Of a DNA stretch of 55,756 nt, positions 35,281 through 43,029 are shown piece by piece. Origin of the DNA: Ruminococcaceae bacterium UBA6434 (GTDB lineage Bacteria; Bacillota; Clostridia; Oscillospirales; Acutalibacteraceae); NCBI GenBank assembly GCA_002437245.1, contig DJOQ01000012.1, positions 1 to 55,756 of the forward strand, written 5' to 3'. A model generated the notes under the pieces. That model was not told the origin of the DNA. It made no database searches and was given only the letters and a program-made list of their open reading frames with translations. Position 1 is the first letter of the stretch. Each line of letters opens with the position of its first letter. Position numbers and translations under genes: made by a program.

Positions 35281-36288
35281 TTACAGATTGTTTACTGTTT
35301 CTCTTATAGCGTTAACGCCTCTTGTTACCTCAGCGAATTCCTCCGGACGAAGAGCCTGGGGTCCGTCGCAAAGAGCCTTTGCAGGGTCGTTGTGAACCTC
35401 TATCATAAGACCGTCTGCACCGCAGGCGGCAGCCGCAAAGGACATCGGCTTTACAAGTCTTGCAATACCCGAAGCATGGCTCGGGTCAACAACTACGGGG
35501 AGATGCGTCATCTCGTGGAGCATTGCGACAGCCGAAAGGTCGAGAGTATTTCTCGTGGCGGTCTCAAAGGTTCTTATGCCGCGCTCACAGAGTATAACCT
35601 TTTGGTTACCCTCAGCCATAATGTATTCGGCGCTCATAAGGAATTCCTGAAGTGTGGCGCAAAGTCCGCGCTTTAAGAAAATGGGCTTGTCTATTCTGCC
35701 GAGCTCCTTTAAAAGCTCGAAGTTCTGCATATTTCTTGCTCCGACCTGAATTATGTCTACGTTTTCAAACAAATCAAGGTGAGACGCGTCCATAATTTCG
35801 GTAACTATCGGCATACCGGTTTCTTTTTTTGCCTCAAGCAAAAGCTCAAGTCCCTCGGCGCGCATTCCCTGGAAAGCATAGGGTGAAGTGCGCGGCTTGA
35901 AAGCACCGCCTCTTAAAATATTGGCGCCTGCCTTTTTGACGTCTTTTGCTATCGAGATTATCTGTTCACGGCTCTCAACAGAGCAAGGACCTGCAAAATA
36001 CTGGAAGTTGCCGCCGCCTATTTTATGTCCGCCGACATCAATAATTGTATCGTCGGGGTGGAACTTTCTGTTGGCGTTTTTATACGGCTCGGAAATTCTT
36101 TTTACCTTTTCAACTATGTCGAGTCCCTGTATAAGGTCGATGTCGATTTTGCTTGTATCGCCGATAAGGCCTAAAATCGTCTGGTACTCGCCTATAACCT
36201 TATGAACCGAAATTTTCTGATTTTCGAGCCAGTCGGTAAGATTTTTTACCTTTTTACTGTCTGCGCCGTCCTTCAAAATTACTACCAT
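35281..36288 (-). CDS. aroF: DAHP synthase, type I beta with N-terminal regulatory domain
   Basis: 335 residues. A ferredoxin-like N-terminal domain (about 1-70) precedes a KDO8P/DAHP synthase barrel with FAGPCSVES, RGGAFKPRTSPYAFQG, QVGARNMQNFELL, LKRGL and DPSHASG. It condenses PEP and erythrose-4-phosphate, the committed step. The N-terminal domain in this class is the allosteric site for aromatic amino acids. First structural gene of the aro operon, directly downstream of the Tyr/Phe leader and terminator, with AAGGAG before its ATG. Shikimate genes aroD, aroE and aroK are absent from the window. Confidence 0.96.
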   Translation of the reverse strand: MVVILKDGADSKKVKNLTDWLENQKISVHKVIGEYQTILGLIGDTSKIDIDLIQGLDIVEKVKRISEPYKNANRKFHPDDTIIDVGGHKIGGGNFQYFAGPCSVESREQIISIAKDVKKAGANILRGGAFKPRTSPYAFQGMRAEGLELLLEAKKETGMPIVTEIMDASHLDLFENVDIIQVGARNMQNFELLKELGRIDKPIFLKRGLCATLQEFLMSAEYIMAEGNQKVILCERGIRTFETATRNTLDLSAVAMLHEMTHLPVVVDPSHASGIARLVKPMSFAAAACGADGLMIEVHNDPAKALCDGPQALRPEEFAEVTRGVNAIRETVNNL

Positions 36289-36309
36289 TGTTTTTGCTCC
36301 TTACTCTGA

Positions 36310-36346
36310 AAAATAAAAAGTCCCGCAGCGAATTTCACTGCGGGAC
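36310..36346 (-). terminator. Attenuator terminator upstream of aroF
   Basis: GTCCCGCAG pairs with CTGCGGGAC (36320-36346), and TTTTTATTTTT follows on the minus strand. It lies between the leader-peptide stop and the aroF ribosome site, where a regulated attenuator should be. Confidence 0.9.
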
Positions 36347-36370
36347 GCATTTACCAAAATACCTTAAATC

Positions 36371-36472
36371 TCAGCACGCTATCTGTTTTGCAGCAAAATT
36401 CATACTGGCCTTACCAAAAAAGTTGATAAAGTAAAAGTAATAGTATGAAGCTGTAAAGACAAGATTACGCAT
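36371..36472 (-). CDS. Tyr/Phe leader peptide of the aro operon
   Basis: 33 codons from an ATG at 36472 with GAGG upstream, ending in TGA 25 bases before the terminator stem. Codons 10-19 encode YYYFYFINFF, that is eight Tyr/Phe codons in ten, including runs with a single interruption; Phe6 and Phe26 add two more. Such clustering of the codons for the pathway's two end products is the hallmark of ribosome-mediated attenuation, as in enteric pheA and trp leaders. No T-box is present. The competing antiterminator fold could not be defined by eye. Confidence 0.88.
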   Translation of the reverse strand: MRNLVFTASYYYFYFINFFGKASMNFAAKQIAC

Positions 36473-36507
36473 TTAATTATTACCTCAATATTTTAGCGGT
36501 TTAAAGT

Positions 36508-36536
36508 ATAATAATACCAAAGATTTGATTTGTCAA
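36508..36536 (-). promoter_or_regulatory. aro operon promoter
   Basis: TTGACA (36531-36536), a 17-bp spacer and TATTAT (36508-36513), giving a start near 36501, about 29 nt before the leader-peptide ATG. Confidence 0.88.
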
Positions 36537-36542
36537 CACTTT

Positions 36543-37340
36543 TTATAAAACTTTTGAAAGAAAATCTTTCAGCCTCGGATTTTGCGGATTCGTAAAAAGC
36601 TCCTCGGGAGTATTTTCTTCAAGAATTTTACCGTCGTCCATAAACAGAACTCTGTCGCCGACCTCGCGGGCAAATCCCATTTCGTGAGTAACAACAACCA
36701 TGGTCATACCCTCTTTAGCAAGTTCTTTCATAACCTCAAGTACCTCGCCTACCATTTCGGGGTCAAGGGCGCTTGTGGGCTCGTCAAAAAGAATGACGTC
36801 GGGATTCATGGCGAGCGCGCGGACTATTGCCACACGCTGCTTTTGGCCGCCCGAAAGCTGTGACGGATAAACATCCGCTTTATCGGCAAGACCTATTCTG
36901 TTAAGCAGCTCAAGAGCGTTTTTGCGAGCTTCCTCTTTTATCTGTTTAGAGGTTTTTACAGGCTCTTTGGTCGTAGCTTTGCCGAACATATTTTGACAGC
37001 GGAGCTGCCTCATTCTGCGTTTCTCGCAGAGCACGGGCGACAACATTATATTCTCTATAACGGTTTTGTTGTTAAAGAGATTAAAGTGCTGAAAGACCAT
37101 TCCTATTTTTTCGCGCTGTCTGTTTATATTGACTTTCATATCCGTAAGGTCTACGCCGTGGTAAAGCACCTTGCCGGAGGTGGGATCCTCCATACAGTTA
37201 AGGCATCGAAGCAGCGTACTTTTACCCGAACCCGACGGTCCTATTATAACCACTTTTTCGCCCTGCTCTATTTTAAGGTTTATACCCTTTAATACGGAGA
37301 GGTCGCCGAAGCTTTTGCAAAGATCAATGACTTCTATCAC
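36543..37340 (-). CDS. Polar amino-acid ABC transporter, ATP-binding subunit
   Basis: 265 residues. Walker A GPSGSGKST, Q-loop FQHFNLF, signature LSGGQKQR, Walker B VILFDEPTSALDPEMV and H-loop VTHEMGF are all intact, matching the GlnQ/ArtP/HisP group. Compared with typical members there is an insertion of about 25 residues (near 105-130, rich in Lys/Arg, CEKRRMRQLRCQNMFGKAT) between the Q-loop and the helical signature region. It overlaps the permease gene by 17 bp. Confidence 0.94.
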   Translation of the reverse strand: MIEVIDLCKSFGDLSVLKGINLKIEQGEKVVIIGPSGSGKSTLLRCLNCMEDPTSGKVLYHGVDLTDMKVNINRQREKIGMVFQHFNLFNNKTVIENIMLSPVLCEKRRMRQLRCQNMFGKATTKEPVKTSKQIKEEARKNALELLNRIGLADKADVYPSQLSGGQKQRVAIVRALAMNPDVILFDEPTSALDPEMVGEVLEVMKELAKEGMTMVVVTHEMGFAREVGDRVLFMDDGKILEENTPEELFTNPQNPRLKDFLSKVL

Positions 37341-38034
37341 TCTTCTTCAGGCTCCTTTCCATAATCTTGATGAAGAAGCTGATTATCAGCACCATCAAAA
37401 TATAAATGATTGCCATAACAAGGTACGGCACCATAAATTCATAACTGTTGCTGCCTATATAGTTGAATGCAACATACAGGTCCGTAGCGCCGACAAAGCT
37501 TACTACCGAGGTCTCTTTGATAAGAGAGATAAACTCATTGCCGAGGGTGGGCAAAATGTTTTTTATCGCCTGCGGAATGATAATCTTCATCATCGTGGTT
37601 CCGTAACTCATACCTACGGCTCTGCCGCCCTCCATTTGACCGGGGTCAACAGACTGTATGCCGCTTCGCATTATCTCGGAAACATATGCCGCGCTGTTAA
37701 GCCCGAATACACATACGGATACCGCAACAGACGTCATTTTAATATTCAGAAGCGGCAAAAGCACGTAATAAAATACAAGAAGCTGTACAACTACGGGTGT
37801 TCCTCTGAAAAGGCTTACATAAAAACTGCAAAAGCCGTTTAAAATGCGCGGCAGTTTTCTGTATTTCGGCAAGACCCTGACTGTGGCTATAAGAGTACCT
37901 ATCAGTATGCCGATAACGAGACCCAAGACGGCTATTATAAGAGTATTTTTAAGGCCTAACAGTACCTTATTATAGGCGCCTGCGTTTATAAACACATCAA
38001 TAAAACGCTTGACCTTAATATCAAAATTACCCAT
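37324..38034 (-). CDS. Polar amino-acid ABC transporter, permease
   Basis: 236 residues with about five membrane helices of the His/Glu/Gln/Arg/opine family. The EAA loop that docks the ATPase is EGGRAVGMSYGTTMMKIIIPQA. It forms a homodimeric channel for the amino acid delivered by the binding protein. It is encoded between the binding protein (81 bp upstream, with an intervening hairpin) and the ATPase (overlapping). Confidence 0.94.
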   Translation of the reverse strand: MGNFDIKVKRFIDVFINAGAYNKVLLGLKNTLIIAVLGLVIGILIGTLIATVRVLPKYRKLPRILNGFCSFYVSLFRGTPVVVQLLVFYYVLLPLLNIKMTSVAVSVCVFGLNSAAYVSEIMRSGIQSVDPGQMEGGRAVGMSYGTTMMKIIIPQAIKNILPTLGNEFISLIKETSVVSFVGATDLYVAFNYIGSNSYEFMVPYLVMAIIYILMVLIISFFIKIMERSLKKSDRSH

Positions 38035-38061
38035 GTATCAAATTCCTTACTTTAATATAAA

Positions 38062-38092
38062 CAATGCCCCACTTTTATTAGGTGAGGCATTG
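38062..38092 (-). terminator. Partial terminator between binding protein and permease
   Basis: CAATGCCTCAC and GTGGGGCATTG arms (one G:T pair) around a 9-nt loop, with only a weak T-rich tail. Placed after the binding-protein gene, it may let that protein be made in excess over the permease, as is common in ABC operons. Confidence 0.6.
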
Positions 38093-38115
38093 AAGTGTTA
38101 AGTCTTAACAGTAAT

Positions 38116-39009
38116 TCAGTTTACTTCGTTTATAGACTGAGCAATACAAGCCGCGGGAGCAGCATCAATTATAACATAATTGATATTGCCGTTAATCATA
38201 TCCTGAACAGCAAGAGAACCGCTCTTGTAGCCTACGCAAACAGCGTTAAGTCCGGGGAATTCCATCTCGGCGTCGCCCTCGCAGTAAAGCTGAGCTGTGG
38301 TGCCGTTCTGAACACCGATTTTTACGCTGCTGTCAAACGTTTTAAGAATAGCCTCAACCGAAGCGGCATCCGTGCAGCTGTCAAACTTGGTGTCGGTGCC
38401 CTTAACGATAAGTCTCTGAGAAGCCTTGTAATAAGGAGTCGAGAATGTAACATACTCTTCTCTCTCGGGCTTTACGGTAAGACCTGCCATTGCAATATCG
38501 CACTTATGCTGACCTACCGAAAGGCAAACCGAGTCAAAGTCCATATTCTGGATAACAAGTTCCTTACCGAGAGAATCGGCAAGAGCCTTTGCAATTTCCA
38601 TATCAATGCCGCTGTAGCCGTCGCCGTTTGTGTACTCAAACGGTTCAAAAGCCGCGTTGGTGGCAACTACGAGCTGATCCTTGGTAGAATCAAGAGCTGC
38701 CGACTTGATTACATCGGGAGTGCCGCCGGCGAAATATTTATTGCATATTGCGTCGAAAGTACCGTTAGATTTGATTTCGGCAATAAAGCTGTTTACCTTT
38801 TCGAGAAGCTCGGGCTGATTTTTGTCAACGCCGAATGCATAATCTTCATCGGTTAGGTTGATTTCGATTACCTTAACTGCCGGTGTTTTTGTTTCCTTAG
38901 TCGTATCCGGACCGGTTGCGGCGTCATCTTTGCTGCCACAAGCCGCAAATGACATAACCATCAAAACGGCTACGAGCATAAGCGAAATAACTTTTAATGC
39001 TTTTTTCAT
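38116..39009 (-). CDS. Amino-acid ABC transporter substrate-binding lipoprotein
   Basis: 297 residues. The signal peptide ends in a lipobox (SFAAC, Cys24), so the mature protein is lipid-anchored outside the membrane. It is a family 3 solute-binding protein; the ligand-binding fold shows FEPFEYTNGDGYSGIDMEIAKALAD, GLTVKPEREEYVTFSTPYY and IGVQNGTTAQLY, all typical. Specificity is not certain. The upstream ARG-box-like sites favour arginine or another basic amino acid. Confidence 0.93.
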   Translation of the reverse strand: MKKALKVISLMLVAVLMVMSFAACGSKDDAATGPDTTKETKTPAVKVIEINLTDEDYAFGVDKNQPELLEKVNSFIAEIKSNGTFDAICNKYFAGGTPDVIKSAALDSTKDQLVVATNAAFEPFEYTNGDGYSGIDMEIAKALADSLGKELVIQNMDFDSVCLSVGQHKCDIAMAGLTVKPEREEYVTFSTPYYKASQRLIVKGTDTKFDSCTDAASVEAILKTFDSSVKIGVQNGTTAQLYCEGDAEMEFPGLNAVCVGYKSGSLAVQDMINGNINYVIIDAAPAACIAQSINEVN

Positions 39010-39040
39010 TACGATTCCTCCGTAATAATTTAATGGATAT

Positions 39041-39089
39041 ATAATATCACTTCATGTCAAATTATGCAAGTACAATGTATAATTATTCG
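39041..39089 (-). promoter_or_regulatory. Promoter with tandem ARG-box-like operators
   Basis: TTGCAT (39064-39069) and TATTAT (39041-39046) are 17 bp apart. Two 14-bp palindromic sites, TGTCAAATTATGCA (39055-39068) and TGTATAATTATTCG (39076-39089), resemble ArgR boxes and have centres 21 bp apart, two helical turns, as in known double ARG boxes. The proximal site covers the -35, so repression by ArgR with arginine is inferred. Confidence 0.6.
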
Positions 39090-39131
39090 ATTTTGCACGA
39101 ATTACATACGCAAAGCACCGTATTATTATGT

Positions 39132-40628
39132 TTATTTGACGGATTCTGCCTCTTCTTTTGCAAGTGACTCCGCGTGTCTTTCGGCAAGGTCCTTTTCAAC
39201 CTGCGCACGCTGAGCCTTTGAATAGCGTATGCATAAAAACGGGATAAGATAGAGCACGGAACCGAGCGCCGGAAGAAGCATGAAAAGCGGCCACTGAGCC
39301 TTATAGAAAGCCTGCGTCTGACCCTCAAGTCCCAAATTCGCATCATATCCGAGCCCGGAGAGCACAAGTCCGCTGAAAATAAGCTTTAACGCATCTACGA
39401 ATTTATTTGTCAAATTCTGCATGGAGTTTGATATACCCTCGGTGCGCTTGCCCGTTTTCCATTCGGTATAATCTATGGAGTCGCAAAGCAGCGAACGCTG
39501 AGCTATACCGACCATATTTGTGGGTATGGACGAAACGGAAATTATGGCGATTACCGCTATCATCTTGGGAAGCGTGTCAAATCCGATAAAGAAAGCCACA
39601 ACTCTGAAAAGAGCATTCATAACCTGCGCTACTATAACGATATTTTTCATACCGCCGAGCTTATCGGCAAGCTTTACCGCAAAGAACATACTTACGGCGG
39701 AAAACGCGCTGACGAGTATACCGTAATAGAATTGCACTGTTTCGCCGTTTATAACCTTACCGCCGATATTTATGCTTACGCAGTATTTAAAGAAATAAAT
39801 CCAGGCTATGGCGCCGTTGAAGAAATTAAGAATCTGTGCGAGCAAAAGTAAAATGAGAATCTTATTATATCTGAGAAGCGCAATGTCTTTTAAGAGAGAC
39901 TGTTTCGGCGGTGCGACAAATTCAACACGCTCTTTTGTCTTGTACGCAAGTATGGACATAAGCTCGCCGCCGAAGCCGAACACAATACCGAATATAAGGA
40001 ACAACAGCTTTTCGCTGATGCCGATTTTTTCTCTTGCACCCATTATCATCGGAATAAGGCTTATGGCGCCCCACGCCGCTCCGACGCCGATGTTGAGCCA
40101 CTGAGAGACCCTCGCGCGCTCGTGAGGGTGCGGTGAAATCAGCGACATCATACCCCACAGGGCAACATCCTGAAACGAATATGTAAAATCCCAGCCGATG
40201 TAAATGCATAGGATTATTACCACAGCCGCGGTTTCACCCACGCCGAAATCCACAAACATAAGAGCTGTCAGTATACCGATAAAAATCGGCAATTTACCGA
40301 GATACGGATGCAGCTTCTGACCGTTTTTACATCTTCTGCGGTCTATTATGGCACCTACCAACGGATCGTTGAAAGCGTCCCAAATTCGCGAAAAGCCTGT
40401 GAAAAATCCGACTTTTCTGGCACCTATTTTAAGTATGTCGGTGCAGAAATAGAACAGCCACTGCGTTACAAACTGATAAGTGAGATTTTGCCCGGCGAGA
40501 GCTGTCGAATAGGCAAAAAGTTCTCTGTTAGGCACATAGCCCTCGTCCGCTTCTTTACTGAAAAGGCCCCGTCTTTTGGTCTTTACGTTTGCCGTATCGA
40601 CCGATGTACCGCTATTTTGGGTCTCCAT
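39132..40628 (-). CDS. GPH-family (MFS) sugar/cation symporter
   Basis: 498 residues from the ATG at 40628 with GGAGG upstream. About 12 membrane helices. The loop GFSRIWDAFNDPLVGAIIDR is the glycoside-pentoside-hexuronide signature, and DYTEWKTGKRTEGI is the matching second-half motif. It takes up glycosides or hexuronides with Na+ or H+, but the substrate is unknown. No glycosidase is adjacent. It lies 69 bp downstream of the membrane-protein pair and may share their message. Confidence 0.9.
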   Translation of the reverse strand: METQNSGTSVDTANVKTKRRGLFSKEADEGYVPNRELFAYSTALAGQNLTYQFVTQWLFYFCTDILKIGARKVGFFTGFSRIWDAFNDPLVGAIIDRRRCKNGQKLHPYLGKLPIFIGILTALMFVDFGVGETAAVVIILCIYIGWDFTYSFQDVALWGMMSLISPHPHERARVSQWLNIGVGAAWGAISLIPMIMGAREKIGISEKLLFLIFGIVFGFGGELMSILAYKTKERVEFVAPPKQSLLKDIALLRYNKILILLLLAQILNFFNGAIAWIYFFKYCVSINIGGKVINGETVQFYYGILVSAFSAVSMFFAVKLADKLGGMKNIVIVAQVMNALFRVVAFFIGFDTLPKMIAVIAIISVSSIPTNMVGIAQRSLLCDSIDYTEWKTGKRTEGISNSMQNLTNKFVDALKLIFSGLVLSGLGYDANLGLEGQTQAFYKAQWPLFMLLPALGSVLYLIPFLCIRYSKAQRAQVEKDLAERHAESLAKEEAESVK

Positions 40629-40697
40629 AAAAAATTCCTCCAAAAACAATCTTAATACACTTAATACATTTTTCCGTATATATTTTACGGCCGCGAA

Positions 40698-41360
40698 CTA
40701 TTTTACCCAACCCTTTTTGTAAAGGAGATGAGTGCTGAGAAGTGCTACAACAACACCTACCGGTATGAGCACGCCCGAGCCTATCGAACCGTTTATGAGA
40801 AGGATAATGACTATTACGGCAAGCGGTATTATAGAAATCTTCCAATGCTTTCTGAAGTAGCTGATACCGAGTGCGCCGAACAACGCCGGAACAACCTGAT
40901 TAAATGCCGGGGTAAGCGGCGAATCCTCTGCCGTAATATACGGAAGCAAGGGAGAAAATACAAGCACGCCGAGAGCTATTATTACCGTGGTAACAATAGA
41001 CGAGGTTGCTATTGCGATTGTGGAAATGACCTCGCCCTCTTCCGAATTTGCGCGGACACCGGCATTTTCCATTGCGTTAAGTCCGCACGGGAGCTTGAGG
41101 TTTGTAATGTTGCCGGTTACAAAGCCGAGATATGTTCCGCCCGCACCGAGCAAGGGGGTATATGTAAGAACCTCTATGATTGCCGACGGATAAAATATCA
41201 TGGCAACGGGTAAAAGACCTTTGAATACATATTTAGCCTCAGGCCATACATTTAAATGAATACAGATGGCAACCGGGATCATCAAGAAGACAAGCAAAGC
41301 GGCAATATCCCATATTGTTCCGTAAAAATGCACGCTGTCAAAGTAACTTCTCTTTTTCAT
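40698..41360 (-). CDS. Multi-spanning membrane protein, partner of the DUF5058-like protein
   Basis: 220 residues from the ATG at 41360, with GGAGGGG overlapping the upstream stop, so translation is coupled. About five or six membrane helices with a conserved-looking loop (TPLLGAGGTYLGFVTGNITNLKLPCGLNAM). I do not recognise the family with certainty. It always appears to belong with the upstream gene by overlap, and the two probably form a two-subunit transporter. Confidence 0.8.
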   Translation of the reverse strand: MKKRSYFDSVHFYGTIWDIAALLVFLMIPVAICIHLNVWPEAKYVFKGLLPVAMIFYPSAIIEVLTYTPLLGAGGTYLGFVTGNITNLKLPCGLNAMENAGVRANSEEGEVISTIAIATSSIVTTVIIALGVLVFSPLLPYITAEDSPLTPAFNQVVPALFGALGISYFRKHWKISIIPLAVIVIILLINGSIGSGVLIPVGVVVALLSTHLLYKKGWVK

Positions 41361-41362
41361 AC

Positions 41363-42133
41363 TTAACCCCTCCATTCAAATGTTGCAACGTCTGACGGAA
41401 GAACCTTGGCAAGTATCGTTACGAGTATCATTGCAAGTATCATACTAAACGGCATGGCGAACGGCTTCAGCCAGTTTATATTGTGCTTATCTGCCAGCTT
41501 TTCGAGAATGAACATAAAGAGCATTGACGAAAGGAGCGCCGTTACGGACATTACGCCTGCACCGTCGCCTACTACGAATTTATCGCCCGAGCCTGCGAGT
41601 GCTCTGCCTATAAAAGCGGAAATAAGGCCTATAAAAGCGGCAGCGGACATAAGGTCGGACCATCTGCTGTCCTTGCTTGCAACCTTATTCATACCCTTTT
41701 GTATCTTTTTAAGCACAAACGGAACAAGCACAAGCGGCATAACGCTGCCGATAGTCATTACCCACGCGGCGGTCGCAAATATCTTCGGGTCGGTTATCTC
41801 CTGCGAAATACCGCTGGAAATGCCGAATGCCTCAACCGCTGCCTCGGCGGCAGGTACCTCATACTGTATTGCGCCTATTACCGAAAGACGTATCCACGGA
41901 AGAACTATGCCGAGAGCCTTGGCAAGAGTTATTACCGTAGCGACTATCGCAAGCGCCGGAGCTACCGTGAAAACGGCACTGGACGAGATGGTTTTTTTGA
42001 CAGTCGAGGTTTCAATTCCGAGCGCCTTTGCCCTCCTCACGGCACGCACAAGGAAAAAAATTGACTGTGCAATGACGAAAAGAACAATACATATGCCCAA
42101 TCCGTACATGAATGAATCCGATTTAAAATCCAT
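41363..42133 (-). CDS. DUF5058-like membrane protein
   Basis: 256 residues from the ATG at 42133 with GGGGGA upstream. About seven helices with polar loops (SAVFTVAPALAIVATVITLAKALGI; GRALAGSGDKF). The pattern fits DUF5058, a family of uncharacterised transport-like proteins, from memory rather than a search. It is first of a pair with the gene at 40698-41360, two bases apart, followed by a GPH transporter. Confidence 0.75.
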   Translation of the reverse strand: MDFKSDSFMYGLGICIVLFVIAQSIFFLVRAVRRAKALGIETSTVKKTISSSAVFTVAPALAIVATVITLAKALGIVLPWIRLSVIGAIQYEVPAAEAAVEAFGISSGISQEITDPKIFATAAWVMTIGSVMPLVLVPFVLKKIQKGMNKVASKDSRWSDLMSAAAFIGLISAFIGRALAGSGDKFVVGDGAGVMSVTALLSSMLFMFILEKLADKHNINWLKPFAMPFSMILAMILVTILAKVLPSDVATFEWRG

Positions 42134-42196
42134 TAAGATTCCCCCAATTAAAATTTTCATTTAATGATAACATAAATATTACCAAAACACAACAAA

Positions 42197-42233
42197 AAAG
42201 TCCTCAAACTGCACAAAACAGTTTAAAGACTTT
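42197..42233 (-). terminator. Terminator after the 80-residue protein gene
   Basis: AAAGTC and AAACTG segments pair with CAGTTT and GACTTT across two mismatches. On the minus strand the stem is followed by TTTTTTGTT. It closes the gene at 42314-42556. Confidence 0.7.
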
Positions 42234-42313
42234 GTTTTGCCGTCAAGGCAGCGTCAATTCGCGGCAGATTTTAATCTCCGACAACATTCGACGTAAATCG
42301 ACGTTTCCACAAA

Positions 42314-42556
42314 TTATTTGCCGCAGGTCACAGTACAACTTTTAAGAGTTATAAAATCTTCTACTATATATTGTATATGACACATTTCGGGGTTGCCGGC
42401 TCTGAGAAGCTTCAGCAGCTCGTTTATTTCGGTCTCTTCAAGAGTTATTTCCCCTATTTTGAGTGTGGCGGAGCCGTCTATACAGCATATTCCGTACTCC
42501 GCAAACCGATGTCCTTCTTCATCTTCCGTATACTCACAAAAAGCAGAAAACCGCAA
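42314..42556 (-). CDS. Small conserved-looking protein (possibly DUF6514)
   Basis: 80 residues starting with TTG at 42556, preceded by GGAGGGAG at good spacing. The sequence has CEYTEDEEGHRFAEYGICC, then a beta-rich middle and a helix (ETEINELLKLLRAGN). It resembles short Clostridial proteins of the DUF6514 kind, from memory and not certain. No function is known. It lies between a terminator and the tRNA-Ala terminator and is probably expressed alone. Confidence 0.7.
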   Translation of the reverse strand: MRFSAFCEYTEDEEGHRFAEYGICCIDGSATLKIGEITLEETEINELLKLLRAGNPEMCHIQYIVEDFITLKSCTVTCGK

Positions 42557-42654
42557 ATTTTCTCCCTCCGATTAAGGCGCGATTCAAAATCCGCAGGAAC
42601 CGTGCCGTATGAAAATTCGGAATACAGAGATATATTCTGCCGGAAAGATAAAAA

Positions 42655-42689
42655 GCACCTCCGCCGACAATAGCGGAAGTGCGTTTTTT
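42655..42689. terminator. Terminator of tRNA-Ala, possibly bidirectional
   Basis: GCACCTCCGC and GCGGAAGTGC form a 10-bp stem with one mismatch. A five-T run follows on the minus strand and a six-T run on the plus strand. Confidence 0.8.
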
Positions 42690-42693
42690 AGTT

Positions 42694-42769
<76 letters not shown>

Positions 42770-43029
42770 ATATTCAATGACAGTAATAATACCACAGCCC
42801 TACACGTTTTACAATAATTTTTTTGAGTTTTCGGCGTATATAAGCAAATATCGTCCGTTTCAACAAAAAGCAGTCTCAGGGCTTGTGTAAAAACACGAAA
42901 ATGTTTGTATAATAGTACATTTATACTATTATATGTTATAATAACCTCGGTATTTTACCGCAACATTCACAAGGCGAAGTTTATATTTTTCTGCCGCGAA
43001 TATTAAAATCTCTGTTAAGAGGTGCTTTT
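42770..43029. other. Intergenic, promoters of tRNA-Ala and hydrolase
   Basis: AT-rich with several TATAAT-like boxes (near 42909 and 42940) on the plus strand ahead of the hydrolase. None has a consensus -35 at ideal spacing. No RNA or small gene was recognised. Confidence 0.4.

Noticed and set aside
31021..36288. Complete shikimate pathway in the operon
   Set aside because: aroD, aroE and aroK are not present in the window, so the pathway here is incomplete.
36289..36542. T-box riboswitch before aroF
   Set aside because: The GGTGG-TACC-GCG core seen before proS is absent; the Tyr/Phe leader peptide explains the terminator better.
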